Source: Deltaproteobacteria bacterium (GTDB lineage: Bacteria; Desulfobacterota; Desulfuromonadia; Geobacterales; Pseudopelobacteraceae). Taken from it: DNA of 52,620 bases. The notes below the pieces were generated by a model. It did no database searches, had not been told where the DNA came from, and saw only the letters and a list, made by a program, of their open reading frames with translations. Positions 1-9,207 of this stretch are shown piece after piece (position 1 is the stretch's first letter; each line of letters opens with the position of its first letter). The stretch is taken from the NCBI GenBank assembly GCA_021779135.1, contig JAJYBH010000008.1, positions 1-52,620 of the forward strand. The letters are read 5' to 3'. A program made the position numbers and the translations under genes.

Positions 1-159
1 GGCGGTATATTTGTTGACAGTGATAACGACTCGGATGATGGTGTCCCATATCTTATGGATATACCTTTCTTTGGGAAATTATTTAAATCAAATATTAAAA
101 CCAAAGTTAAAACCGAGTTGTTAATATTTATTACTCCTAGAATTCTGAATACGATATAA
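1..159 (+). CDS. C-terminal fragment of a secretin (PilQ/GspD/MshL-like), truncated by the left edge
   Basis: Frame 1 reads GGIFVDSDNDSDDGVPYLMDIPFFGKLFKSNIKTKVKTELLIFITPRILNTI*, which has the secretin C-terminal signature (IPFFGKLF...KTELLIFITPRIL). Confidence 0.85.
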   Translation, partial: GGIFVDSDNDSDDGVPYLMDIPFFGKLFKSNIKTKVKTELLIFITPRILNTI

Positions 160-178
160 ATATCAGATTGGAGGTTTC

Positions 179-847
179 ATGAGAGTCATGCGGTTGCTTA
201 CAGTATTTGTCTCAATATTTCTTATTGGTTCGTTACAATCATGTGGCAGTGGCGGCGGATCATCGGATACCGCAGGTGCCCTTACCATAAGTTCACCGGC
301 ATCCACCGATAATGGTAACGGCACATCCATTGTCACTTTTACTGTTACTTATGCTCCACCTGCCGGCAAGACTGCACAAGGCGTTGTGGTTTCTGTAAAT
401 GTTGACGGAGCAACTACAAATCATACTTTTACATCTGGAAGTAATTCTGCTTCGTTTTCGATTCTTTCAACTAATGGAACTTTAATAAGTATATCTGCTT
501 CGGTTAATTCCATGACTTCATCAACAATATTCTTTGTTCCAGCAGGCGGCACGGGTGGAGGTGGTGCACTTTTACTAACACCAACAACAATGAGTTTTCT
601 ATTCACTGATACTGCTGGATTTTCTCAATCGATTTCAATCTCAGGTGGTACGCCCCCATATACAGTTGTTTCAACAGTACCCACAGATATCAGTGTTATT
701 ATGGCAACTGGCACTACTGCAACGGTAACTTTGGTAAATGCTGCAAGTCCGCCGGCACCTGGAATCTTATCTACCGCAACTGTTACAGTTACCGACTCAA
801 GTACCCCCGCAGCAACCGGAAATATCACTGTTAATTATTTTAAGTAA
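179..847 (+). CDS. Putative lipoprotein, Ser/Thr/Gly-rich, possibly Ig-like beta domains
   Basis: 222 aa ORF; signal peptide and lipobox (LIGSLQSC); directly follows the secretin gene. Confidence 0.75.
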   Translation: MRVMRLLTVFVSIFLIGSLQSCGSGGGSSDTAGALTISSPASTDNGNGTSIVTFTVTYAPPAGKTAQGVVVSVNVDGATTNHTFTSGSNSASFSILSTNGTLISISASVNSMTSSTIFFVPAGGTGGGGALLLTPTTMSFLFTDTAGFSQSISISGGTPPYTVVSTVPTDISVIMATGTTATVTLVNAASPPAPGILSTATVTVTDSSTPAATGNITVNYFK

Positions 848-875
848 AACTGACAATATGTTTTATTGCTAATTC

Positions 876-901
876 AAAGGGCGCATTTCGATGCGCCTTT
901 T
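876..901 (+). terminator. Rho-independent terminator-like hairpin after the lipoprotein gene
   Basis: aaagggcgcat-ttcg-atgcgcctttt, stem with UUCG tetraloop and T tract. Confidence 0.6.
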
Positions 902-984
902 GTAATTTATCTTTGTAATAATTTCCTAAAGTTCGACATTTCCGGGAGTATGCCTAGAAGTTGCAGTTTCAGGTTTTGATTTTG

Positions 985-1055
985 ACTTAATCGATTGCGA
1001 ATAGGCCCCTTCGAGGGGCCAGCAATCGTAATGCCCCCGGCTTTGCCGGGGGATT
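985..1055. repeat. Palindromic REP/MITE-like element (nested inverted repeats)
   Basis: cgattgc(992-998)...gcaatcg(1022-1028) encloses ggcccct-tcg-aggggcc(1004-1020), followed by cccccggc-ttt-gccggggg(1034-1052). Confidence 0.55.
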
Positions 1056-1083
1056 CTTACTTACTCCTGTATATGTCTATTAG

Positions 1084-3807
1084 GTGAGCATGATGAAATT
1101 ACTATCAACCTGTAATGCTTGCAATGTTCCTGATATATCTGGCATGTGGTTTGATGCACTTTATCAACAGTGGCTTTTCGATCCTCAATCCGTCGGTGAA
1201 GACTGGCAGCATTTCTTTTCTGGTTTTACGCTTGGGCACGAATCATCCATATCAGGCACGCAAAAACCACTGCAGGACAATTTATCTGCACTCAAGTTAT
1301 CCGGCGTTCAGTCCTTGATTTACCGCTACCGTTCGATCGGGCATTTGTTGGCGTGTACAGATCCTCTTTCGCCTTGCATGCTGGATCACCCCCTGTTATC
1401 ACTTTCAAACTTCGATCTCGATCAAAATGACCTCGATTCTTCTTTTACTTGCAAGCGCTATCTGAAGCCCAATGCAACCTTGCGAGAAATTATTAATACA
1501 ATGCAGGAAACCTACTGCCGTGAAATTGGAGTGGAGTTCATGCATATTCAGGATCCATTAGAACGTCAATGGTTGATTGACAAAATGGAACCCTGTCGAA
1601 ATCGTCATGATCTGTCAGATGATGAGCGCCTACATCTTTTAGAGAAGCTCCATGAAGCGTCGCTATTTGAAACTTTTCTACAGCGTCGTTTTCCTGGCCA
1701 GAAACGATTTTCGCTCGAAGGTGGCGAAGTTCTGATACCTATACTGGATGCCATTGTATGTTCTGCTCCGTCTGCCGGAATCACCGATATTGTGTTGGGT
1801 ATGGCACACCGTGGGCGTTTGAATGTATTGGCTCATATACTCGGCAAGCCATATGAAAATATATTTGCTGAATTCCGCGACGCGCTGATCAACGGATTTA
1901 TTGGCGATGGTGATGTCAAGTACCACAAAGGGTATTCCGCAGAGAGGATGCTTCCTGATGGGAGCGTACATTTGACGATGGCCGCGAACCCCAGTCATCT
2001 TGAAGCTGTCAATCCGGTCGTGGAAGGTAAGTGCCGCGCTCGCCAAGACCATGGAGATCAAAATAATTTTCGTCAGATTTTGCCACTGCTGATACATGGT
2101 GATGGCGCTTTTTCGGGACAGGGCAGTATTATGGAAACCTTGAACTTGTCCCGCCTGGAGGGGTATCGCACCGGCGGGACTCTCCATATTGTGTTAAATA
2201 ATCAAATTGCATTTACTACTATTCCTCGAGATTCTCGATCAACACTGTATGTAACTGATGTTGCCAAGATGCTTTCATGTCCTGTTTTTCATGTGCAGGG
2301 CGAATCTCCTGAGTCAGCGCTGCATGCCGTTCGTCTTGCCCTGGAATATCGTCAGGAGTATGAGTGCGATGTTGTGGTCGAACTTATCTGCTACCGTCGT
2401 CATGGACACAATGAAGCTGATGAGCCTGCTTTTACCCAACCACAGATGTACCGGGAGATTATATCGCGCCCCTCGGTGAACAGAATTTATTCCGATTCAC
2501 TTCTTGCGGATGGTATTTCATCGACATTGCTTGAAAAAACAGAGCAGAATGTCGTCAGGCGGATAGAAGAATGTTTCAACTTGCCTCCGCAGGAGATAAG
2601 TGTTGGTTTCCATAATGCGTGGAGTTCCGTTTCACGAGAATATGTTAGCGATATTGTGGATACCTCTGTGCCATCTGAGGATCTTTTGTTGTTGTCGCGC
2701 CGTCTGGCTGAATTACCGCCTGGGTTCAGCCCTCACTCCAAGATTCTTGCCCTGTTGCACAAGCGCTTTGAGTCAGTTCTGAAAAACTCAGGCATCGACT
2801 GGGGTAATGCTGAAACACTCGCATATGCGTCACTACTGAATGAGGGTGTATCAGTTCGACTATCCGGTCAGGATTCACAGCGTGGAACATTTAGTCATCG
2901 GCATTGCGTTCTACATGATATGACGGATGATAGTACGTATGTTCCCCTGGATTCGGTTTCCAGGGAAGGTGCCGATTTTCAGGCCTGGGATAGCCCGCTT
3001 TCCGAGTTTGGCGTGCTTGGATTCGAGTACGGTTATTCACTTGAATCCCCCATGGGATTAACTATCTGGGAGGCACAGTTTGGTGATTTTGCCAATGGGG
3101 CGCAGGTTGTTATTGACCAGTTTATTGCCAGCGGGGAAACAAAATGGAACCGTGCCAGCGGTCTTGTTCTTTTCTTGCCTCACGGTTATGAAGGACAGGG
3201 TGCTGAGCATTCAAGCGCCCGTATTGAACGATTTCTTCAGCTCTGTGCTGGAAATAACATGGTGCTAGCCAATCCAACAACACCAGCTCAGCTGTTTCAT
3301 CTGTTGCGGCGTCAAGTCAAACAGCCGTTTCGCAAGCCGTTGATAGTCTTCACACCAAAGAGCCTGCTGCGACACCCGGATTGTGTATCCTCTGTTGATG
3401 CGCTCTGCCAAGGCGGTTTTAAAGAGATTTTATCTGAAACCTCTGATCCTGGCACTGTACGGCGTGTTCTTTTCTGCAGTGGTAAAATATATTATGACCT
3501 GAAGGAGGAGCGCAACAAGCGTGAGAGGACTGATACGGCAATTGTCCGCATTGAGCAAATCTACCCCTTTCGGGGAGAGCTGATCAAAAAGGAGCTGTCT
3601 CGCTTTTCAGGGAAGGTTCGCTATGTGTGGATCCAGGAGGAACCGGAAAACATGGGGGCTTGGTATTACCTTCACACTAAGCTTAGCGAGTTGTGCGGGG
3701 TTGTGCAATTTGTTGGGCGTCCCGCAGACTCTTGTCCTGCAGTAGGTTCTCATCATCTTCATCAACAACAGCAGATCGAAATTATTTCAAAAGCATTCGA
3801 AGACTAA
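1084..3807 (+). CDS. sucA: 2-oxoglutarate dehydrogenase E1 component
   Basis: 907 aa; E1o motifs GMAHRGRLNVLAHILGKPYENIFAEF, HLTMAANPSHLEAVNPVVEGK, HGDGAFSGQGSIMETLNLS, YRRHGHNEADEPAFTQP. The start may be ATG 1090 or 1093 rather than GTG 1084. Confidence 0.95.
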   Translation: MSMMKLLSTCNACNVPDISGMWFDALYQQWLFDPQSVGEDWQHFFSGFTLGHESSISGTQKPLQDNLSALKLSGVQSLIYRYRSIGHLLACTDPLSPCMLDHPLLSLSNFDLDQNDLDSSFTCKRYLKPNATLREIINTMQETYCREIGVEFMHIQDPLERQWLIDKMEPCRNRHDLSDDERLHLLEKLHEASLFETFLQRRFPGQKRFSLEGGEVLIPILDAIVCSAPSAGITDIVLGMAHRGRLNVLAHILGKPYENIFAEFRDALINGFIGDGDVKYHKGYSAERMLPDGSVHLTMAANPSHLEAVNPVVEGKCRARQDHGDQNNFRQILPLLIHGDGAFSGQGSIMETLNLSRLEGYRTGGTLHIVLNNQIAFTTIPRDSRSTLYVTDVAKMLSCPVFHVQGESPESALHAVRLALEYRQEYECDVVVELICYRRHGHNEADEPAFTQPQMYREIISRPSVNRIYSDSLLADGISSTLLEKTEQNVVRRIEECFNLPPQEISVGFHNAWSSVSREYVSDIVDTSVPSEDLLLLSRRLAELPPGFSPHSKILALLHKRFESVLKNSGIDWGNAETLAYASLLNEGVSVRLSGQDSQRGTFSHRHCVLHDMTDDSTYVPLDSVSREGADFQAWDSPLSEFGVLGFEYGYSLESPMGLTIWEAQFGDFANGAQVVIDQFIASGETKWNRASGLVLFLPHGYEGQGAEHSSARIERFLQLCAGNNMVLANPTTPAQLFHLLRRQVKQPFRKPLIVFTPKSLLRHPDCVSSVDALCQGGFKEILSETSDPGTVRRVLFCSGKIYYDLKEERNKRERTDTAIVRIEQIYPFRGELIKKELSRFSGKVRYVWIQEEPENMGAWYYLHTKLSELCGVVQFVGRPADSCPAVGSHHLHQQQQIEIISKAFED

Positions 3808-3907
3808 TTACGTGTCTAAAGCCATTGGATTTTCAGGAACTTTCTGTTGACAGCAGGACACAACACATGTAAAAAAATTAGTCAGTCTATTGTCTAAAAG
3901 GGAATTC

Positions 3908-5452
3908 ATGGTTAATTTGTTATTCATTTCGGGCAATTCCAAGATAAACTCGATTAAAAACTCTCTCCAGCCTTTGCTGAAGGTCAAGATTGATGTCGTA
4001 AATGACTTTGACTATGGCCTGAAGGATGTGTTTGAAAAGCGTCCTGCTTTAGTCTTTATCCAGGACCAGATTGCTGGAGTAACCGGAGAGAGTGTGGCTC
4101 GCCATATCCAGATGCTTCTCGGAACCGGTGCTCCCTCTTTTATCCTTATGCATGATGGTAATCTTAAAGCCAAACCAATTAAGGGGCTTTACGACCAGCT
4201 GATTGATCTGTCGCACGACGATGCAAAGGTGATGGCAGATATTCAGAACTCACTTAAATCATTGCTTGGTTCTCAGTGGCAAAAAATATTTGTCTCTCCC
4301 AAAGCAAAAAAACCGAATACCACCCCTACATTGGCTGTGCCTGGCGATCATCGTATTATTGCGGATCAGTTGGTGGATGAATTATTCTCCAGCAGAGACG
4401 ATGTTGTCCCTGAACTGGAGAAGAAAGATCAATCGCCTGATTTCACCGAACTTGACTCTTCCCAAGAAGAACCGTTTCAGTTTGTATCTTCGACCAATGA
4501 ACAATTGGAGGATATTCTTTCTGCTGTACCATCGGAAGCCGAAGAGAAGGAAAATGTAACGGCAACCGTATCTGCTACCGATAACGATTATTTGCCTGAG
4601 TCGTCCGAACCGGAATTGTCTTCACCCCCCCTTGTTCCGGCAAATTCTCCGCATAACACACCAGAACCGCGTGAACATGATGCCGGTGTTCCCCCTGATG
4701 AAACCTCGCCTGGTCACGCCGTTTGGCCTGAGAATGATCTTGCGGCATCCGCTTCGCCACATAAAGACATGACCGAAAAACCTCAGCCACCTCCAATTTT
4801 ACCGGCCGATTTCAGGATTGGGAGGGAAGGCTCGTCTTTGGAGATGTTTGCTAAAGAAATTCTCCTGGACTCTGAGGACACTTACCGTTCACAGCCGGTT
4901 TTCTGGAAATATATCAAGGTCATTGCATTTCTGGTAGTTCTCTGTGCGGCGGGATACTATGGGCTAAAGGTGATGCTTAATCTGCATTTGCCGGCGTTTA
5001 TGGTCAAGACATATAACCCTGCAATTGTGACTCCGCCCTCGTCAAAGCCAGCGACGACGACAATTGTTACTCAAAATCGGAACTCCACTCAAAAAAACAA
5101 AATAGAAACCACACTGCCTTCATTTATTCCGCTTTCAGGACTTGACCCGTCATTTGCGGCTAAAAAACCGGGGTGGGAACGTTATGTCGGTGTTAGTTCA
5201 GAATTTCGAGTGTTTCGTTCTGGCGGCAAACTAAGGGCGTTACAGGTGTTGGCAGCTAAAGGGCATGTAATAAGCGAATCAAGTTTGAAAACGATATTGA
5301 ATGAGTTGACCGGTACAAGTGAGTACCAAATTAGATCACAGGAACAAAAGCATGGGCTTAAAATTATACGTGCAACGGTGAACCGGAACACTGACTTGTT
5401 GATTTATCGAAATAAGTCTGCTGTACAGGCTTTTGTTGTATCGATTGATTAA
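3908..5452 (+). CDS. Membrane-anchored protein with degenerate N-terminal receiver-like domain
   Basis: ORF track gives 3890 (TTG); ATG at 3908 also possible. N-term alpha/beta receiver-like segment (NLLFISGN...RPALVFIQDQIAGVTGE), acidic/Pro-rich linker, one TM helix (VIAFLVVLCAAGYYGLKVML), C-terminal domain. Confidence 0.65.
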   Translation: MVNLLFISGNSKINSIKNSLQPLLKVKIDVVNDFDYGLKDVFEKRPALVFIQDQIAGVTGESVARHIQMLLGTGAPSFILMHDGNLKAKPIKGLYDQLIDLSHDDAKVMADIQNSLKSLLGSQWQKIFVSPKAKKPNTTPTLAVPGDHRIIADQLVDELFSSRDDVVPELEKKDQSPDFTELDSSQEEPFQFVSSTNEQLEDILSAVPSEAEEKENVTATVSATDNDYLPESSEPELSSPPLVPANSPHNTPEPREHDAGVPPDETSPGHAVWPENDLAASASPHKDMTEKPQPPPILPADFRIGREGSSLEMFAKEILLDSEDTYRSQPVFWKYIKVIAFLVVLCAAGYYGLKVMLNLHLPAFMVKTYNPAIVTPPSSKPATTTIVTQNRNSTQKNKIETTLPSFIPLSGLDPSFAAKKPGWERYVGVSSEFRVFRSGGKLRALQVLAAKGHVISESSLKTILNELTGTSEYQIRSQEQKHGLKIIRATVNRNTDLLIYRNKSAVQAFVVSID

Positions 5453-5533
5453 AGGTAGCCCGTAGTCTATCAATATATTGGTTTTCAGTTACTTTACCGT
5501 GCCGGATTAGAGCGGCCTATAAGCGGAGTTCGA

Positions 5534-7066
5534 ATGTTTCCTTCCGATCGTTATTGCAGAACCATGATGCTTGTATCTGGTATGTTCATACTGTGTACGA
5601 TCCTGCCTGTTTATGCTGCTATGGATGCCAGATTTGAACTCGACCCCCAGTCCTTAGGTATTTCTGCCACGTCTGAAAAACATACAATTCCCACCAGGAA
5701 ATCCAACAAACGTAATATGAGTAAGTCACCTGCAGTCAAGGCAGGTGACGGCGTTCCGTATACCATCAAATATGGTGATAATCTGTACAAAATACTCATG
5801 CGTGATTACGGTTTCAGCAATAGCGAAGCTGAGTCCTATATCGAAGTGATCTGTCGGGAAAATAACATCAAAGACATCAAGCATCTCAAGATTGGCCAAA
5901 AGATTATCATTCCGTCCTTGCGTCATAACGGGGACGGAACAATAAAGAGTAGTCAAATGCGGCGTCAAATTGCCGATAAGTCATTGGTCGGGCGTCAATT
6001 GTTACACTTAGAATCTCCAGACATAACACGTTCTGTGCAGGAAGCCAGTTACCAGATCCAGCAGACCTGGAACAAGCTGTTGCCTCCCCCCCAGGGTGGT
6101 CTGAAACCGATCACATTTAATTCACCTACGTTTTCGCTGACGCTCGACCCTCAGCGTTATCCGGTCTATACGGCTCTGGATAACGGCAAAATCCTTGTTG
6201 ACAGGGATGGGTCAATTCCTTCCCTGGTGAAGTCTCTGATTATGGAAAAAGACCCTTCCGTGCGGATTGTTTCCGAGTCTCCTCTTAACGGGAAACCCTT
6301 CCTTTCGGCCATGCTGGAATCCGCCGGATTCTACTCGGTTGAGAAAGATTTCAGTATGGATTTTGGAACAGACCCGAAACTGACAATTCATTCTGATTTC
6401 AAGATAGAAAAGACTCCGGAGAGTCTCTTGACACAGAGTCTTGTTTTGATGAATGCAGGCCAAAGCCCTTATCCTGAAGCAGTGAGCAGATTTCTCAAGA
6501 ATGACGGATTCACGGTTTACGAACCTTTTGCTTTACCAAAACCAGTAGCAACCGGTCCAACCCGTCAACTGCGTCAGGTTACCACCAATAATCAGTCTGA
6601 GATTATTGATGCAATGCTCTCCTCAATCTCTATTCGCCCGGATAAGGACCGACGGCTGGACGTGTTTGCTGCGGATAATAATGGCATTTCTCTTTCGGTT
6701 AATGCTGAACGTTATTTTGAGCATGGCGGTCAGCGCTTTGTTATTACGACTTTTGATGGTGACCCGGTAACGTACACTCTGTATCGAATATTGGAAACTA
6801 AGGGATATCAGGTTATTATCCTGGATACAAAGGACGATTTTCGTAAATTAACCGAGAAGCTGTTGTCACGCTTGCACATACCCGCCACCTATGCCAAGCA
6901 TAAATTAAGCCCGGACATGGGTGCCAACTATTCTCTTTATATGACCGGTTTCAAGGTTGAGAATCCTGATTCACCAGCCCGTGAAGTCTTTCTGACTAAT
7001 CGAGAGCTCGATCAGGTAATTCGCGATCTGCTCGCGGAGGATGGATACAGCATCATTACCAAATGA
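5534..7066 (+). CDS. Secreted/periplasmic LysM-domain protein
   Basis: 510 aa; signal peptide MMLVSGMFILCTILPVYAA; LysM motif YTIKYGDNLYKILMRDYG...IKHLKIGQKIIIPS. Confidence 0.75.
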   Translation: MFPSDRYCRTMMLVSGMFILCTILPVYAAMDARFELDPQSLGISATSEKHTIPTRKSNKRNMSKSPAVKAGDGVPYTIKYGDNLYKILMRDYGFSNSEAESYIEVICRENNIKDIKHLKIGQKIIIPSLRHNGDGTIKSSQMRRQIADKSLVGRQLLHLESPDITRSVQEASYQIQQTWNKLLPPPQGGLKPITFNSPTFSLTLDPQRYPVYTALDNGKILVDRDGSIPSLVKSLIMEKDPSVRIVSESPLNGKPFLSAMLESAGFYSVEKDFSMDFGTDPKLTIHSDFKIEKTPESLLTQSLVLMNAGQSPYPEAVSRFLKNDGFTVYEPFALPKPVATGPTRQLRQVTTNNQSEIIDAMLSSISIRPDKDRRLDVFAADNNGISLSVNAERYFEHGGQRFVITTFDGDPVTYTLYRILETKGYQVIILDTKDDFRKLTEKLLSRLHIPATYAKHKLSPDMGANYSLYMTGFKVENPDSPAREVFLTNRELDQVIRDLLAEDGYSIITK

Positions 7067-7096
7067 ATCAATTCCATTTTATTCATTTTTCTGCTA

Positions 7097-7132
7097 TAAA
7101 CGCTCGTTCGTATTTACGGGCGTTTATTTTTT
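7097..7132 (+). terminator. Rho-independent terminator-like hairpin
   Basis: taaacgctcg-ttcgtattta-cgggcgttta followed by TTTTTT. Confidence 0.65.
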
Positions 7133-7165
7133 GAGCCGCAATCAGATTCATGGAGCTGTTAGAGC

Positions 7166-9103
7166 ATGAACGTAAAGAAAATCGGTGAATTACTAATCGA
7201 GCAGAATCTGATCACCCCTGAGCACTTGCAGGAAGCGCTTGATCTGCAGAAGTTCTTTCCTGATCTGCCGATTGGTCAATTGCTTTGTAAGCTTGGCTTT
7301 ATCAAGGAAAGCGACCTCAGTTTTGTTCTTGATCAAAAAAACAAGCGTCGTAAGCTATCTGATATTCTTCTGAAGGAAGAACTGGTTAATCAGCAAAAGC
7401 TTACCCATGCGCGTGAAGTCAGTAAACAAACTAATACTTCATTGGAAAAAGCCCTTCTCAAACTTCGCTATGTCGATGAAGAACAAATGGCCAAGGCCGT
7501 AGCCAGTCAGTATGATCTCCCCTATGTACAGATCAACAATTTTGACCTCGATATTTCCCTGTCACATTACATCAGTGTCGTTTATGCACAAAAGCAGCGA
7601 ATTGCCCCGATCTCAAAAATTGGCAACACCCTTACATTGGCAATGGCGGAGCCTCTTAATAATCACTTGCTCAGAGAACTAGAAGATAGCATCCGCCTCA
7701 AAATCATTCCAGCCATAGCCACGGAATCCAGCATTTTCTCTGCCCTCAAGCGCCTCTATCAAATTGATATTTCAGCGAATTACGTTTCTGCCGATGATGA
7801 GGTTAATCTCGACATCATTCCGGACAGTATTGACAAGTTGCTAAGTAGGACAGTTCTTGGCGATGAGCCTGAAATTGAGGAAGAGACCAAGAAGGTCACT
7901 GAAAAAGACAGTGTCATTGTCAAGCTTGTCAATAAAATCGTGTATGACGCCTATATGAGCAAGGCGTCTGACATACATATTGAGCCTTATCCTGGAAAAA
8001 AGGATGTTGTCGTTCGCTCACGCATTGATGGTCAATGTTCCGTTTATCAGAATATTCCCTACAAATACAAGTTTGCCATTCCGTCCCGAATAAAAATTAT
8101 GGCCGACCTCGACATCGCCGAACGTCGTAAGCCGCAGGATGGCAAGATTGATTTCAAAAAATTCGGACCGCTGAACATTGAATTGCGTGTGGCTACCATG
8201 CCGACGGTGGGCGGACTTGAGGATGTTGTCATTCGCGTGCTCGCCAGTGGCGAATTAATGCCATTCGATCAATTGGGGCTATCGGATAGAAATATGAAGG
8301 TCTTTGATGAGGCCCTCAAAACACCCCATGGTCTCATTCTGGTTGTTGGCCCGACCGGGTCGGGTAAAACAACTACACTTCATTCCGGTCTGGCAATCAT
8401 CAATCAGAGCAACCGCAAGATATGGACGGCAGAGGACCCGGTAGAGATTACGCAGGTTGGTTTACGTCAGGTTCAGGTCAACCCGCGCATTGGTTTTACC
8501 TTTTCAGCCGCCTTGCGATCTTTTCTGCGGCTTGACCCGGATGTTATTATGGTGGGCGAGATGCGTGACGTTGAGACTGCCAGCACTGCCGTTGAAGCAT
8601 CATTGACCGGTCACCTGGTCTTTTCAACACTGCATACCAACTCTGCTCCAGAAACAGTTACCCGTCTTCTGGAAATGGGGCTTGACCCTTACAGTTTTTC
8701 CGACTCGCTCCTGTGCATACTGGCTCAGCGATTGGTGCGGCGACTCTGTGAAGATTGCAAGGAGAGTTACCACCCGACAGAAGCTGAAATCGACGAATTG
8801 ATCGAAGAGTACGGGCGTAATGATTTTGTCTTTACCGGTCTTACCGCAGCCGATTTAACCATGTTTCGCGCAGTTGGTTGCGCAGACTGCGGTCATACCG
8901 GATACCGCGGCAGACTGGGCGTTCATGAAGTGCTTGAGTGCACTCCAAAGCTCAAAGGTCTTATCAAGCGGCGGGCCGACACGGACAGCGTCCGTGAACA
9001 GGCCAAGCTCGACTGCATGACTACTCTCAAGCAGGATGGCATTCTGAAGGTTTTCAGTGGTCTAACTGATATGCATGAAGTTCGGAGAGTATGCATCAAG
9101 TAA
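7166..9103 (+). CDS. GspE/PilB/MshE-family secretion/pilus assembly ATPase
   Basis: 645 aa; Walker A GPTGSGKTTTLHSG, Walker B LDPDVIMVGEMRD, His box TGHLVFSTLHTNSAPETVTRL, tetracysteine CEDCKESY...CADCGH, N-terminal MshEN-like repeats. Confidence 0.9.
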   Translation: MNVKKIGELLIEQNLITPEHLQEALDLQKFFPDLPIGQLLCKLGFIKESDLSFVLDQKNKRRKLSDILLKEELVNQQKLTHAREVSKQTNTSLEKALLKLRYVDEEQMAKAVASQYDLPYVQINNFDLDISLSHYISVVYAQKQRIAPISKIGNTLTLAMAEPLNNHLLRELEDSIRLKIIPAIATESSIFSALKRLYQIDISANYVSADDEVNLDIIPDSIDKLLSRTVLGDEPEIEEETKKVTEKDSVIVKLVNKIVYDAYMSKASDIHIEPYPGKKDVVVRSRIDGQCSVYQNIPYKYKFAIPSRIKIMADLDIAERRKPQDGKIDFKKFGPLNIELRVATMPTVGGLEDVVIRVLASGELMPFDQLGLSDRNMKVFDEALKTPHGLILVVGPTGSGKTTTLHSGLAIINQSNRKIWTAEDPVEITQVGLRQVQVNPRIGFTFSAALRSFLRLDPDVIMVGEMRDVETASTAVEASLTGHLVFSTLHTNSAPETVTRLLEMGLDPYSFSDSLLCILAQRLVRRLCEDCKESYHPTEAEIDELIEEYGRNDFVFTGLTAADLTMFRAVGCADCGHTGYRGRLGVHEVLECTPKLKGLIKRRADTDSVREQAKLDCMTTLKQDGILKVFSGLTDMHEVRRVCIK

Positions 9104-9173
9104 AGTATTGCTGTAAAAATACTTGCATTCAACGTGTTGACGTGCTACAAAACTTAAAATTTTTGTTCACATG

Positions 9174-9207
9174 AAAAAGTGAGCTCTCAAAGCTCACTTT
9201 TTTGTTT
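9174..9207. terminator. Terminator-like hairpin between the gspE-like gene and rimP
   Basis: aaaagtgagct-ctcaa-agctcactttttt. Confidence 0.6.

Noticed and set aside
1678-2187. 169-aa minus-strand ORF inside sucA
   Set aside because: Antisense to conserved E1 sequence; no signal.
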